From: JBFMGS01 sp040752635
GTDB taxonomy: Bacteria; Bacillota; SHA-98; UBA4971
Assembly: GCA_040752635.1 (NCBI GenBank)
Contig: JBFMGS010000023.1
Coordinates: 1-33,298 of the forward strand
Length of the DNA stretch: 33,298 bases
Reading direction: 5' to 3'
Shown: one piece after another, positions 16,109-24,113 of the stretch
Layout of the letters: every line of letters begins with the position of its first letter
How positions within the stretch are numbered: the stretch's first letter is position 1
Made by a program: the position numbers and the translations under genes
The notes under the pieces: model-generated
The model's database searches: none
Told to the model about the DNA's origin: nothing
The model's input: the letters and a program-made list of their open reading frames with translations, nothing else

Positions 16109-16654
16109 CTATAGATTATAGCTAGCCGTAGATTCGATTACGCGATATTGCAGGATTGGGCTTCGACTTGCAGGCTTGCCGGAGGGCTCGCCCCGGGGGC
16201 TTTCGAGCTTGATAGCTAGCCACCTTACGGTGAAGGTGCGCTGGCTTCCGAGGTAGTGCTTCAGCCGAACGGTGAAGGTTCCGTTATAGGGTTTGCGCAC
16301 CATTGCCGACAGGTGAACAGGCATTTCTGTCGGCGCCCCACTCGACTCGCGTCGGTCGTCGATAACTTCGTAATAGTCAAATCCCGGTAGATCAAGGGCA
16401 AGTAACAGGGCCACAGGAACGTTTCCGAGGCCGTGGTTCACGGTAGTATGCACCGTTTCTCTCGAAGGCGCGGTTATCGTGAGCACCCCAGAAGATGCGC
16501 GGAGCATCTGCCCGCCCCATATATCCTGAGTTCGAAGAGCAGCGAACCGTTCCTGCAGAATGCCCAGTACGAGCAGACACGCGCAGAGGGTGATAGTCCC
16601 TGCGGCTGCCAGAATACCGGAGATCGCTTCCTTCCTTCGCGGCTCCCGAGCCAT
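16109..16654 (-). CDS. Hypothetical single-pass membrane protein
   Basis: Not recognised. The 181 residues comprise a short basic N-terminus (AREPRRK), one hydrophobic helix at about 11-34, and a C-terminal domain predicted to be rich in beta strands. A stretch TVNHGLGNVPVALLLALD followed later by FTVRLKHYLGSQ resembles beta-sandwich modules seen in some tail-fibre or lectin-like proteins, but this is only a visual likeness. The domain probably lies outside the membrane. ATG at 16654 is preferred because AGAGGAAG precedes it by about 6 bases; an in-frame GTG at 16681 is the alternative. It is a lone gene, separated from its neighbours by the permease remnant and a long non-coding stretch. Confidence 0.6.
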   Translation of the reverse strand: MAREPRRKEAISGILAAAGTITLCACLLVLGILQERFAALRTQDIWGGQMLRASSGVLTITAPSRETVHTTVNHGLGNVPVALLLALDLPGFDYYEVIDDRRESSGAPTEMPVHLSAMVRKPYNGTFTVRLKHYLGSQRTFTVRWLAIKLESPRGEPSGKPASRSPILQYRVIESTASYNL

Positions 16655-16942
16655 CCCGGTCTTCCTCTCCAGTGTCCACACATGCGTCCGCCAAGCAGTG
16701 CAGGCGCTGCGCTCACAATGTAACTATGCTTCCGGAGCCACGGGTATGATGTAAACGCAGTTCGCAGCCAGGTTCCGAGTTCAACAGTGGCATGGTCTTT
16801 TACAGGAGACCGTTGGTTTCTCTCAGTTGGCTGGCAGTCCGCCGTGCACTTGGGCTGCCACCCGACTGCCGCCTGGCGGGCCGCACTGCGCGGTCGTGGC
16901 ATGAACTAGTGGAAGTTCGAAGGTCCTGCCGACTTCCGGAGG
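16655..16942. other. Non-coding stretch before the structured element
   Basis: No gene recognised. Inverted pairs include GGCAG/CTGCC near 16830-16860 and GGAAGT (16911-16916) with ACTTCC (16932-16937), the latter ending just before the structured element at 16943. Confidence 0.4.
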
Positions 16943-17215
16943 TGCCGGTGATTGCATGACGGGGCGCTTCCAATTCGGCCACCTGCCTGCGGGCCAAATT
17001 ACATCGAGGCGCCCGCCGGGGGCGTACCCGTACCCTGTCGCCAAACCCACCCGAAGGGAGGGAGGCAGGGTCGCAAGACCCGCCTTGCCACTTGGAGGGG
17101 GGAACGCCCCCTTCCGACGGGTCCTTCGGACCCTGCCTCCCCTGGGGCAAGCAGCGTCAGACCACGGGAGGGGTATGCCCCACTCCGGGTGGGAACCCGG
17201 CATGCAACACCGGCA
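16943..17215. repeat. Structured element A, bounded by inverted repeats
   Basis: The left arm TGCCGGTGATTGCATG (16943-16958) pairs with CATGCAACACCGGCA (17201-17215), leaving one bulged A. Inside are a perfect 13-bp pair GGGAGGCAGGGTC (17060-17072) with GACCCTGCCTCCC (17129-17141) and, competing with it, GGGTC-GCAA-GACCC (17068-17081) and GGGTC-CTTCG-GACCC (17119-17133). Further stems are 17094-17101/17107-17114, GGGG/CCCC (17170-17173/17178-17181) and a CCGGGT/ACCCGG hairpin near 17185-17200. No open frame is convincing. It looks like a folded RNA or a non-autonomous mobile repeat. The same end arms occur at 31984-32061. No known RNA family was recognised. Confidence 0.6.
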
Positions 17216-17278
17216 ACCCCGGGTAGGGTGCATGTTCCGAAAAGTGGTACGAGTTATGGCTCGATCCACTTGGAGAGC

Positions 17279-17405
17279 ACCGACAGTCTCCTGCGTACCG
17301 ACTTACCGAGCTAGTGCCGCTGCTCCGGCTGCTTGGGCTGCGGCTGCTGGCCTTGCTGCATGGCCTGCTGGTAGACCTTGTACTGTGGCTCCTGCGACTC
17401 AATGT
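17279..17405. repeat. 127-bp duplicate, left of the assembly gap
   Basis: Identical over 127 bases to 17506-17632, the sequence on the other side of 100 N. It contains the C-terminal end of the DUF1657 gene in reverse, with the same stop at 17311-17313. It is almost certainly a contig overlap left uncollapsed, not a genomic repeat. Confidence 0.85.
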
Positions 17406-17505
17406 NNNNNNNNNNNNNNNNNNNNNNNNNNNNNNNNNNNNNNNNNNNNNNNNNNNNNNNNNNNNNNNNNNNNNNNNNNNNNNNNNNNNNNNNNNNNNNN
17501 NNNNN
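17406..17505. other. Assembly gap of exactly 100 N
   Basis: A conventional placeholder length. Because identical 127-bp ends flank it, the two contigs probably overlap and the real gap is likely zero. Confidence 0.95.
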
Positions 17506-17632
17506 ACCGACAGTCTCCTGCGTACCGACTTACCGAGCTAGTGCCGCTGCTCCGGCTGCTTGGGCTGCGGCTGCTGGCCTTGCTGCATGGCCTGCTGGTA
17601 GACCTTGTACTGTGGCTCCTGCGACTCAATGT
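17506..17632. repeat. 127-bp duplicate, right of the assembly gap
   Basis: Second copy of 17279-17405. It carries the true end of the DUF1657 gene, which is intact in this copy. Confidence 0.85.
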
Positions 17633-17804
17633 AATCGACCCGCGACTTGAGCGGGTTTATAACTTGGTTTTGCAGCGTTTCAGAGAGTTGCGCATAGAGC
17701 TTCTGGGCGGTCTGGTCCTGGGTGTCCAGCGCGAAAGTCCTGAGATCTGCCGCTGCGCCTTCAAGCGTCGCCAGGCACTGGTGGACTTTCTGGCCTACGG
17801 TCAT
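17538..17804 (-). CDS. DUF1657 domain protein
   Basis: Small protein of the DUF1657 family, 88 residues. The conserved core MTVGQKVHQCLATLEGAAAD, the LYAQLSETLQ stretch and the region ending DYIESQEPQYKV are family features. In spore-forming Bacillota this family is often encoded beside spoVA and related genes; its biochemical role is unknown. No spoVA gene is present here. After the core the protein has a glutamine/proline-rich tail (QQGQQPQPKQPEQ) that looks disordered. The ATG at 17804 follows AGGAGG by about 8 bases. The GTG at 17813 overlaps that sequence and is unlikely. The 3' end lies inside the duplicated contig end, but the reading frame is complete. Confidence 0.85.
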   Translation of the reverse strand: MTVGQKVHQCLATLEGAAADLRTFALDTQDQTAQKLYAQLSETLQNQVINPLKSRVDYIESQEPQYKVYQQAMQQGQQPQPKQPEQRH

Positions 17805-18078
17805 GGTCTTCACCTCCTTGTCTGGGCAAATGCCCCCGGCCTTAGACGCGGCGACGAAGCGCTGTGCTCTTCCCGAGGGTCTTCTTGAGCGTGCGGCGTT
17901 CGGGAGAGCGGAGCAAACGCTTCTTCGGGAGAGTCGCCCAGGCTATAGCATGGCACACTTTGCTCCTGTCGATGCAGGCACACAGATGGCGCGAAGAACA
18001 GAGCGATCCGAGCGAGGAGTTTCAGACCAGACGTGGAATACACTTGCCGGTAGACTACATTTGCCGGAGGTGTGCTAA

Positions 18079-18600
18079 ATGAAAGAATCAGTGAGAATTG
18101 TTGCAGATCTCATGTGCCTTGCTGCAAGGACCGCTCCGAAGGCGGCAGGAAAGGACTTCGTGGTCACTCGGGTCGTGGACGGTGAGGACTTGAACCGCCT
18201 GGCGCAGGCTATGATTCACTATGGCAATCGGTCGGGCAAGAAGAATTTCGATCGCGACGGGGCGAACGTGGCGACGAGCGATGCCTGCGTGCTTATTGGG
18301 CTGAAAAACGCCCAGGTTACCGGGCTGAACTGCGGCTCCTGCGGGAACGACAGGTGCTCGGACCTTGCCGAGCTACACGAGGGACCGGAGTTCGCCGGGC
18401 CTTTCTGTGCCTGGAGGCTCATGGACCTGGGGATCGCGATGGGCTCTGCTGTTAAGGCGGCGTCCATACACAACGTGGACAACAGGATCATGTACAGGGC
18501 GGGGATAGCAGCAAGACAGGCCGGGCTCATCGATGCTGACGTCGCTGTCGGAATTCCTCTCTCTGCGACCGGGAAAAACATATACTTCGATCGGGGTTGA
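18079..18600 (+). CDS. DUF2148 ferredoxin-domain protein
   Basis: Predicted cytosolic iron-sulfur protein of the DUF2148 family, 173 residues. Cysteines at 85, 88 and 93 (NCGSCGNDRCSD), with Cys110 in PFCAWR, form a plausible cluster-binding set. Cys13 and Cys70 are also present. The C-terminal part, GIPLSATGKNIYFDR, is a conserved family ending. The family is common in anaerobic bacteria and archaea; its electron partner and reaction are unknown. The start is well supported: GGAGGTG at 18066-18072 is 6 bases before ATG. It is divergent from the DUF1657 gene. The GalT-like gene follows 142 bases later, so it may be separately transcribed. Confidence 0.87.
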   Translation: MKESVRIVADLMCLAARTAPKAAGKDFVVTRVVDGEDLNRLAQAMIHYGNRSGKKNFDRDGANVATSDACVLIGLKNAQVTGLNCGSCGNDRCSDLAELHEGPEFAGPFCAWRLMDLGIAMGSAVKAASIHNVDNRIMYRAGIAARQAGLIDADVAVGIPLSATGKNIYFDRG

Positions 18601-18660
18601 TCTCATGTATCATCCAGGCGTGAGCAAGGAACGCTAAAACGAAACCGAACCTAGCCAAAG

Positions 18661-18723
18661 CAACGAGCGACCCGAGCAAGTCGTTGGTCATAGCGGAGTG
18701 CCGGGGGCTCGTTCCTTATGCCA
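18661..18723 (+). promoter_or_regulatory. Possible switchable leader before the galT-like gene
   Basis: CAACGA (18661-18666) can pair with TCGTTG (18681-18686), while the overlapping AACGAGC (18662-18668) can pair with GCTCGTT (18717-18723). The two helices exclude each other. The region ends 19 bases before the galT start. Arms are short, so chance pairing is possible. Confidence 0.3.
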
Positions 18724-18742
18724 TGCCGGGAGAGTGTCGATC

Positions 18743-19852
18743 ATGCCGGAACTCAGACGAGATCCTACATCTCGCTCGTGGGTGGTGATAGCCACTGAAC
18801 GAAGCCGGCGGCCTTCCGATTTCCGCATGCCGAAGGACGAAAGGAAAACGGGGGTGTGCCCGTTCTGCTATGGCAACGAACACATGACTCCACCCGAGGT
18901 GCTTGCGCTCGGAAGAGACGTGGACGCCCCCAACCAGAAGGGCTGGTCCGTGCGGGTCGTGCCGAATAAGTTTCCTGCGCTCTCCCTGGGTGAGGGTGAT
19001 GCCAGCGACACGGACGTGCTCGACAATGGCGACGGCGCAGCGGGGCTCCACAGGAGCATGCCTGCGGTCGGGGCCCACGAGGTGCTCGTGGAGTCGCCCG
19101 ACCACGATTCGACTTTCGGCAGCCACTCGCAAAGCCAGATGGAGGATGTGCTTGCTGCCCTGGTGGACAGGTTCCGAACGCTTTCCCGCAACGGCAAGCT
19201 CAAATACCTCCAGGCATTCAAAAACTGGGGGCACATCGGCGGCGCCTCTTTGGAGCACACGCATTGTCAACTGATCGCCACCCCGATGGTCCCCGCAGTC
19301 TTGCAGGTTGAACTTGCGGCCGCAAGGGAGCACTATGAGGAAACCGGCCGATGCCTGTACTGCGACATCCTTGCCGCTGAGAAGAGCGGCAGAGAGCGCG
19401 TGATTGAAGAGTCCGAGCACTTCCTGGCTTTCTGTCCTTACGCCTCGAAGTTCCCCTACGAGACCTGGATTCTGCCGAAAAAGCACAGCGCTACGTTCGA
19501 ACAGATCTCCCAGGATGAACTCAGCGACCTCGCAAGATCCCTGCGCCACACGGTCAGAAGGTTGGAGCTCGCGTTTGAGAACCTGCCTTACAACCTTATA
19601 TGGCACACGAGCCCATGGACAGGCGATTTTGGCGCATACTATCACTGGCACCTCGAGCTATTTCCGCGCCTTGCAATCCTGGCAGGGTTCGAACTCGGCA
19701 CGGGGTACTACATCAATCCTACGGCCCCAGAGGCGGCTGCCGCAGCCCTCCGCGAGTTGGAGCCCGGCGATGTGCTCGCCACAGACGACGAAGTCAGGGC
19801 GACAACTCTGGCGCCTGGCGGGGTAGACTCCGGGGCGCAGACCGGGGCGTAG
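18743..19852 (+). CDS. galT: Galactose-1-phosphate uridylyltransferase family protein
   Basis: HIT-superfamily nucleotidyltransferase, 369 residues. In classical GalT it exchanges UMP between UDP-glucose and galactose 1-phosphate. Seen: zinc site C39PFC42, a second pair CLYCDI, the active-site triad region EHTHCQ with His172, His174 and Gln176, and HWHLELFPR near the C-terminus. The active site is H-T-H-C-Q where E. coli GalT has H-P-H-G-Q. This variant and the adjacent glycogen synthase allow a related role such as NDP-glucose phosphorylase. ATG at 18743 follows GGGAGAG; earlier in-frame starts are less likely. No galK or galE is present in the window. The gap to glgA is 19 bases, so the two form an operon. 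Confidence 0.85.
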   Translation: MPELRRDPTSRSWVVIATERSRRPSDFRMPKDERKTGVCPFCYGNEHMTPPEVLALGRDVDAPNQKGWSVRVVPNKFPALSLGEGDASDTDVLDNGDGAAGLHRSMPAVGAHEVLVESPDHDSTFGSHSQSQMEDVLAALVDRFRTLSRNGKLKYLQAFKNWGHIGGASLEHTHCQLIATPMVPAVLQVELAAAREHYEETGRCLYCDILAAEKSGRERVIEESEHFLAFCPYASKFPYETWILPKKHSATFEQISQDELSDLARSLRHTVRRLELAFENLPYNLIWHTSPWTGDFGAYYHWHLELFPRLAILAGFELGTGYYINPTAPEAAAAALRELEPGDVLATDDEVRATTLAPGGVDSGAQTGA

Positions 19853-19871
19853 AGGAAGGGGTATAAAGACA

Positions 19872-21359
19872 GTGAGTGTACAGGAGCTTGATGAGACCTA
19901 CAGGATCTTGATAGCTTCCCCAGAGGTCGCGCCGTTTGCGAAGACGGGAGGACTTGCCGATGTGGCAGGGTCGCTTCCCAAAGCGCTTGCCGCCATGGGC
20001 AACGATGTCAGGGTGGTGATGCCGCGGTACAGGTGGATCACAGACGTGAGGACCGTCGGCGACTTCCCGGTGTGGGTGGGTTCTCGCAAGGCAACCGCGA
20101 TCCTCCGGGAAGGCGTGATAAGGGCCAGGCTGAACGGGGCCGAGAAACTGGTGCCGGTGTATTTCATCGACAACTACCACTACTTTGACAGGGACAACAT
20201 GTACATGTACTTCGACGAGGCGGAGAGGTTCGCGTTCTTCTCCAGGGCGATACTGGAGATGATCCGCCACCTCGGATGGGCTCCTCATGTCATCCACTGC
20301 AACGACTGGCAGACCGGGCCGGTGCCGCTGCTCCTCCGCGAATACTACTCGCGCAACCCGTTCTACCAGGGCATAGCTACCGTGTTCACCATTCACAACC
20401 TGCAGTACCAGGGAAACTATCCCCGCGAGGTCCTGCACCTGCTCGGTTTGGGCGACGAATACTTCACACCGGAGCGCATCGAGTTCTATGGGGACGTAAG
20501 CTTCATGAAAGCGGGGATCCTCTACGCAGACGTCATCAACACCGTCAGCAAGACCTACGCCAAGGAGATCCAGACGCCCGAATACGGGCAACGCATGGAC
20601 GGAGTCCTCCGCACCCGCTCGCAAGACCTCCACGGCATCCTGAACGGTCTGAACTACCACGAGTTCAATCCTGAGACGGATGCGCGCATCTACCGGAACT
20701 ACGGCCTCGGGAACGTCGAAGACAAGAAGGAAAACAAGTACGCGCTGCAGCGCGACATGAACCTGCCGACATCGGATGCGCCGCTGCTAGGGGTCGTGTC
20801 CCGGCTTGTCGATCAGAAGGGCCTGGACCTTATCGCGGACGCCATGGATGAGATGGTCCGGATGGACCTTCAGTTCGTGCTGCTTGGTACAGGGGACCCG
20901 TATTACGAGGAGCTCTTCCGGTCGCTCAGGCAAAAGTACCCTGATAGAGTAGCTGTGGAAATAGGCTTCAATGTTGTCCTTGCCCAGCGGATGTACGCCG
21001 GGTGCGATATGTTCCTGATGCCGTCCAAGTTTGAGCCCGGAGGCCTCGGGCAACTCATCAGCATGCGTTATGGGACGATCCCGATTGTGAGGAGCACGGG
21101 AGGGCTCGCCGACACGGTCACCAATTACGAGCCGGAGCGGCACGTCGGCAACGGGTTTACGTTCGCGGAATATTCGTCCAGCGCGCTGCTCGATGCGGTG
21201 CGACGGGCGACAAACGTGTACAAGGACAGACGCAAGTGGCTCGCCCTCATAGAAAACGCCATGCGCCACGACTTCTCCTGGAACAGGTCGGCGGCGGAGT
21301 ACATGGGGCTTTACGGGATCGCTCGAAACAGACTCGAGGCCATCCCGGTTCCTGCGTAG
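19872..21359 (+). CDS. glgA: Glycogen synthase, GT5
   Basis: Cytosolic glucosyltransferase that extends alpha-1,4-glucan chains from ADP-glucose (or UDP-glucose). The 495-residue length fits bacterial GlgA. Seen: KTGGLADV at 24-31, the ADP-glucose-binding signature near the N-terminus; CNDWQTGPVPLLL; TIHNLQYQG; NTVSKTYAKEI; and FEPGGLGQL near the C-terminus with the GT-B catalytic glutamate. The start is GTG at 19872 with GAGGAAGGGG some ten bases upstream. It follows the GalT-like gene closely and ends in a good terminator. The usual partner glgC (ADP-glucose pyrophosphorylase) is not in the window. It opposes the phosphorylase at 8458. Confidence 0.93.
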   Translation: MSVQELDETYRILIASPEVAPFAKTGGLADVAGSLPKALAAMGNDVRVVMPRYRWITDVRTVGDFPVWVGSRKATAILREGVIRARLNGAEKLVPVYFIDNYHYFDRDNMYMYFDEAERFAFFSRAILEMIRHLGWAPHVIHCNDWQTGPVPLLLREYYSRNPFYQGIATVFTIHNLQYQGNYPREVLHLLGLGDEYFTPERIEFYGDVSFMKAGILYADVINTVSKTYAKEIQTPEYGQRMDGVLRTRSQDLHGILNGLNYHEFNPETDARIYRNYGLGNVEDKKENKYALQRDMNLPTSDAPLLGVVSRLVDQKGLDLIADAMDEMVRMDLQFVLLGTGDPYYEELFRSLRQKYPDRVAVEIGFNVVLAQRMYAGCDMFLMPSKFEPGGLGQLISMRYGTIPIVRSTGGLADTVTNYEPERHVGNGFTFAEYSSSALLDAVRRATNVYKDRRKWLALIENAMRHDFSWNRSAAEYMGLYGIARNRLEAIPVPA

Positions 21360-21366
21360 CAGCTCG

Positions 21367-21399
21367 GGCGGCGGGTGGTTCTCCGCCGCCTTCATATTT
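21367..21399 (+). terminator. Intrinsic terminator after glgA
   Basis: GGCGGCGG (21367-21374) pairs perfectly with CCGCCGCC (21383-21390) around an eight-base loop and is followed by TTCATATTT. It starts 8 bases after the glgA stop and is the most classical terminator in the window. Confidence 0.75.
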
Positions 21400-21490
21400 C
21401 GCTGCACGTAGTGTGGGCACCGTCTGTAGGGGAAAGTCCCGAGTGGTGAGTGTAGCCCTGGAGAGTGGACTTCAAGAACGTGCTGATCGC

Positions 21491-23161
21491 CTAGAACCTG
21501 CCCGAGCGGATGATAGATACAAGAAGCCAGATGCCGAATACCAGCGCGGTGACGAACCCCACTTCAGCCAGAGGCACGTGCCAGAGCAGGACGGGAGGGG
21601 CAGTACTCACGACAAGCGCTGTGCCGACGATGATGCTTGCCAGCACAATGCTGAGAGCCAGGCGATTCACAAGGGCATCGATCCGCCGAAGAGGACGGTC
21701 CATGTTATCAAGTTCCCATTTGACCTTCAACTGGCCCTCCACAGCGAGGTCGAGTAACTTGCCGAGCCGTTTCGGGAGCGCCGACAGGAAGCCCAAGTAT
21801 TCTGCGGCAACCTCAGTCATGCGTTGCGCCAGGTGCCCCGGCCTCATCCTCTCGCGTATAAGGCGTCTTGCAAATGGCTCAGCCGCTTCCGCGAGATTGA
21901 ACGAGGGCTCCACCCGGCGCACAGTTCCCTCGACGGTTGCGAGAGCCTTTATCACCAGGGAGAAATCCGCTCTTATTCTGATATGGTGTTTGAACGCAAC
22001 ATCAAGCACGTCCCTTGTGAGGTCGGCCACGCTGATCTGTGCAACGGGGACGCCGTAGTATCTGTGCTGAACAATGTCTATATCCCGCGCGAGAGCTCTC
22101 ATGTTGATTTCGGGTGACGCGACTCCAAGCCTCAGTAATACTGCCGCGACGCGAGGCGCGGACCTCGCGGCGACCGCCAGAAGAAAGTTGCCGAATTCCA
22201 CCTTCAGCTCGTCGGTTACGTGGCCCGCCATGCCGAAATCCAGGAGCCCAATCTGCCCTTGCGGAGTTATGACCACATTTCCAGGGTGAAGATCCGCATG
22301 GAAAAACCCGTGCACTAGTATCTGCTCAAGGATGGTGTTCGCCAGGATCCGCGCCACAGCAGGTCTGTTGAACCCCATGAGGTCAACCTTATCTATTTCG
22401 GTTAGCTTAGTACCGCGGACTCGCTCCATCGTGAGGACGCGTCTCGTGGTGTATTCCCAGTAGACATGAGGTATCATAACATGTGGGTCTGCTCTCAAGT
22501 CTCCCGCAAGGCGGTCCGCATTCCTTGCCTCCGCCGTATAGTCGAGTTCCTGCAACAGGACGCTTGCCAGCTCGTCAACGGTGTTAGCGAGGTCGTAGAC
22601 CCTCCCGAGCCTCGTTCGGCGTGCTGCAATGGCCGCTATTTCTCTGAGGATCTCAAGGTCGGTGCGAACAACTTTCTCAATGCCTGGGCGTTGAACCTTG
22701 ACTACCACTTCCTCACCCGACTTTAGAACCGCATTGTGGACTTGCCCCAGCGAGGCAGCCGCGACGGGCTCAGGTTCAAATGCCGCAAAGACTTCCTGAG
22801 GAGAGCCGCCAAGCTCATCGACAATCGCCGACTCCACTTCGGACAAGGGGAAGGGTGGGGCCTGGTCTTGCAGCTTCTCCAGTTCGGAGGCGAGCCCGAG
22901 CGGGACGATATCCGGCCTCATGCTCAGGATCTGGCCAACCTTGATGAAAGTAGGACCGAGCTCTTCCAGCGCCTTGCGTAGACGTTCCCACCTGGGCATC
23001 CGGTACACGCCGGGGCGCGCCAGGTCGCGTTTGTCCCTCCACCTCGGGATTCCCCTGGCCTGTCCCAGCATGTCAGCGAGAAAACCGAATCCATACCTCG
23101 TTGCTACGCGCGCTATCTGTCGGTAACGCACGATGCGGGCGCAGCTTCGCATGACACCCAT
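21491..23161 (-). CDS. AarF/UbiB (ABC1) family kinase-like protein
   Basis: Membrane-associated atypical protein-kinase-like ATPase of the UbiB/AarF/ABC1 family, 556 residues. Seen: the KxGQ motif in FIKVGQILSMRPD, the alanine-rich loop AAASLGQVH that replaces the glycine-rich loop, the VVVKVQRPG lysine, the catalytic HADLHPGN and the metal motif LLDFGMAG. Two hydrophobic helices close the protein, at about 500-520 and 527-553, as in other UbiB proteins. In many bacteria the family supports isoprenoid quinone or lipid pathways. No quinone genes are seen here, and the organism looks fermentative. The phasin-like gene lies 13 bases upstream, forming a two-gene unit. The ATG at 23161 has no clear ribosome binding site; ATG at 23152 is an alternative. 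Confidence 0.9.
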   Translation of the reverse strand: MGVMRSCARIVRYRQIARVATRYGFGFLADMLGQARGIPRWRDKRDLARPGVYRMPRWERLRKALEELGPTFIKVGQILSMRPDIVPLGLASELEKLQDQAPPFPLSEVESAIVDELGGSPQEVFAAFEPEPVAAASLGQVHNAVLKSGEEVVVKVQRPGIEKVVRTDLEILREIAAIAARRTRLGRVYDLANTVDELASVLLQELDYTAEARNADRLAGDLRADPHVMIPHVYWEYTTRRVLTMERVRGTKLTEIDKVDLMGFNRPAVARILANTILEQILVHGFFHADLHPGNVVITPQGQIGLLDFGMAGHVTDELKVEFGNFLLAVAARSAPRVAAVLLRLGVASPEINMRALARDIDIVQHRYYGVPVAQISVADLTRDVLDVAFKHHIRIRADFSLVIKALATVEGTVRRVEPSFNLAEAAEPFARRLIRERMRPGHLAQRMTEVAAEYLGFLSALPKRLGKLLDLAVEGQLKVKWELDNMDRPLRRIDALVNRLALSIVLASIIVGTALVVSTAPPVLLWHVPLAEVGFVTALVFGIWLLVSIIRSGRF

Positions 23162-23174
23162 GGAATGTCACAGG

Positions 23175-23450
23175 CTACTGGCGAAGCCGCATCTCGAGTT
23201 CTTCCAGGTCTTTCTTGGTAGCAAGCCCGAGTTCGCCGACGAACTTTTCAACCTCGTTCCGAATCGTCTCTCTCAGGCGGGCACGTCCCTCTTCTCCCTT
23301 CCTGGTTAGCTCTGACACAAGCCTGTCAGCCTCGCTCCGGCCCATCTCGCCCCGCTTCACGCATTCGTCCACTGCTTTTTGGATCTTTTCTCTCGTTAGA
23401 AGAGCGGCCCCCAGGCCGAAGTCGATGATCTTGTTTACCGTGTCAATCAT
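23175..23450 (-). CDS. Phasin-like helical protein
   Basis: A 91-residue, highly charged, nearly all-helical protein that resembles the polyhydroxyalkanoate-granule-associated/phasin regulator-like family. A short hydrophobic stretch (IIDFGLGAALLTREK) near residues 8-22 is followed by long amphipathic helices with heptad-like spacing, ending LATKKDLEELEMRLRQ, probably a coiled coil. Small proteins of this type frequently precede aarF/ubiB genes in bacteria, and here the two are 13 bases apart. No PHA synthase gene is present, so granule binding is not implied. A role as partner of the AarF protein is more likely. GGGGGGA precedes the ATG by a few bases. Confidence 0.75.
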   Translation of the reverse strand: MIDTVNKIIDFGLGAALLTREKIQKAVDECVKRGEMGRSEADRLVSELTRKGEEGRARLRETIRNEVEKFVGELGLATKKDLEELEMRLRQ

Positions 23451-24113
23451 GTTGGTCCCCCCACAACATTATTCCCGGCACCTGTCGAGATACTTTCGCG
23501 GCGCCCGCCGCTCCAGTTTCACCTGCTATTCTATTACAAAACGATACCAGGTTGCCACTTGACCCACGTGGCTTTGGGGCCTCGTGGTGCCATCTGACGC
23601 TGTTACCTGTCGCAACACACATCGCGACCGACTGTCTCCGCACCTTGAAGTGGATATGGTGGCACGAGCGCGTTCGCAGTTGTACGCTTAGCGTGTTCTC
23701 GTACGCTGCTGGATATTCGAGGAGTTCGGCTAAACGCGTTCGCCTGGTTGTCGGGGGAACCTAGAGACCGGACCGAGCAAGAGCTCTACACGGTTGGGAA
23801 AGCGCTAGGGCGAGAAGATTCCGCGAATCTGTGGCCATTCCCGCCCCCTCCCGTGCTTAGTGCTGTACTATCATCCATGGATTGTCCGGCAGAATCGTGG
23901 ATCGCAGCGGAACAACTGCAAATAGGTTGCGCCACGCGAAGGCCTCGGTGGAGGCAAAGCGTCCTGAGGCAGCACGAGCCTTCCGGGGTGGACTCCATGT
24001 AAAGGGCGTGTCTTGCGAAAAGCGTCCTTCATCTGCAGGAGGAAGGGTGATAGTCGGCGAACAACACGAAGAACAAGGATGCTAACCACAAGGATCTTTT
24101 CGGCGGGGCGGGG
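23451..24113. other. Long non-coding divergent region
   Basis: About 660 bases with no recognisable gene on either strand, between the divergent phasin-like and MFS genes. Visible structure includes a perfect ACGCT-T-AGCGT hairpin near 23685 and a GCCTCGGTGGAGGC hairpin followed by AAAGCGTCC near 23942-23965. The latter vaguely recalls a GEMM riboswitch piece, but the necessary partner sequences are missing. No good promoter for the MFS gene was found. Confidence 0.45.

Noticed and set aside
16943..17215. SRP RNA, RNase P RNA, tmRNA, 6S RNA or cobalamin riboswitch
   Set aside because: I looked for the conserved cores, for example GGAAGGAAGCAGC for SRP RNA and GAGGAAAGTCC for RNase P, and did not find them.
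17279..17632. A genuine tandem duplication of the DUF1657 gene end
   Set aside because: The copies are exactly 127 bases, perfectly identical, and separated by a 100-N placeholder, which fits an assembly overlap better.
18716..19651. Long antisense frame over the galT-like gene
   Set aside because: The opposite strand has the C39PFC42 and HTHCQ motifs of a real gene; the antisense product has no recognisable domain.
23935..23985. GEMM-like cyclic di-GMP riboswitch
   Set aside because: Only the GGCAAAGC-like piece is present; the second helix and tetraloop receptor sequences are missing.
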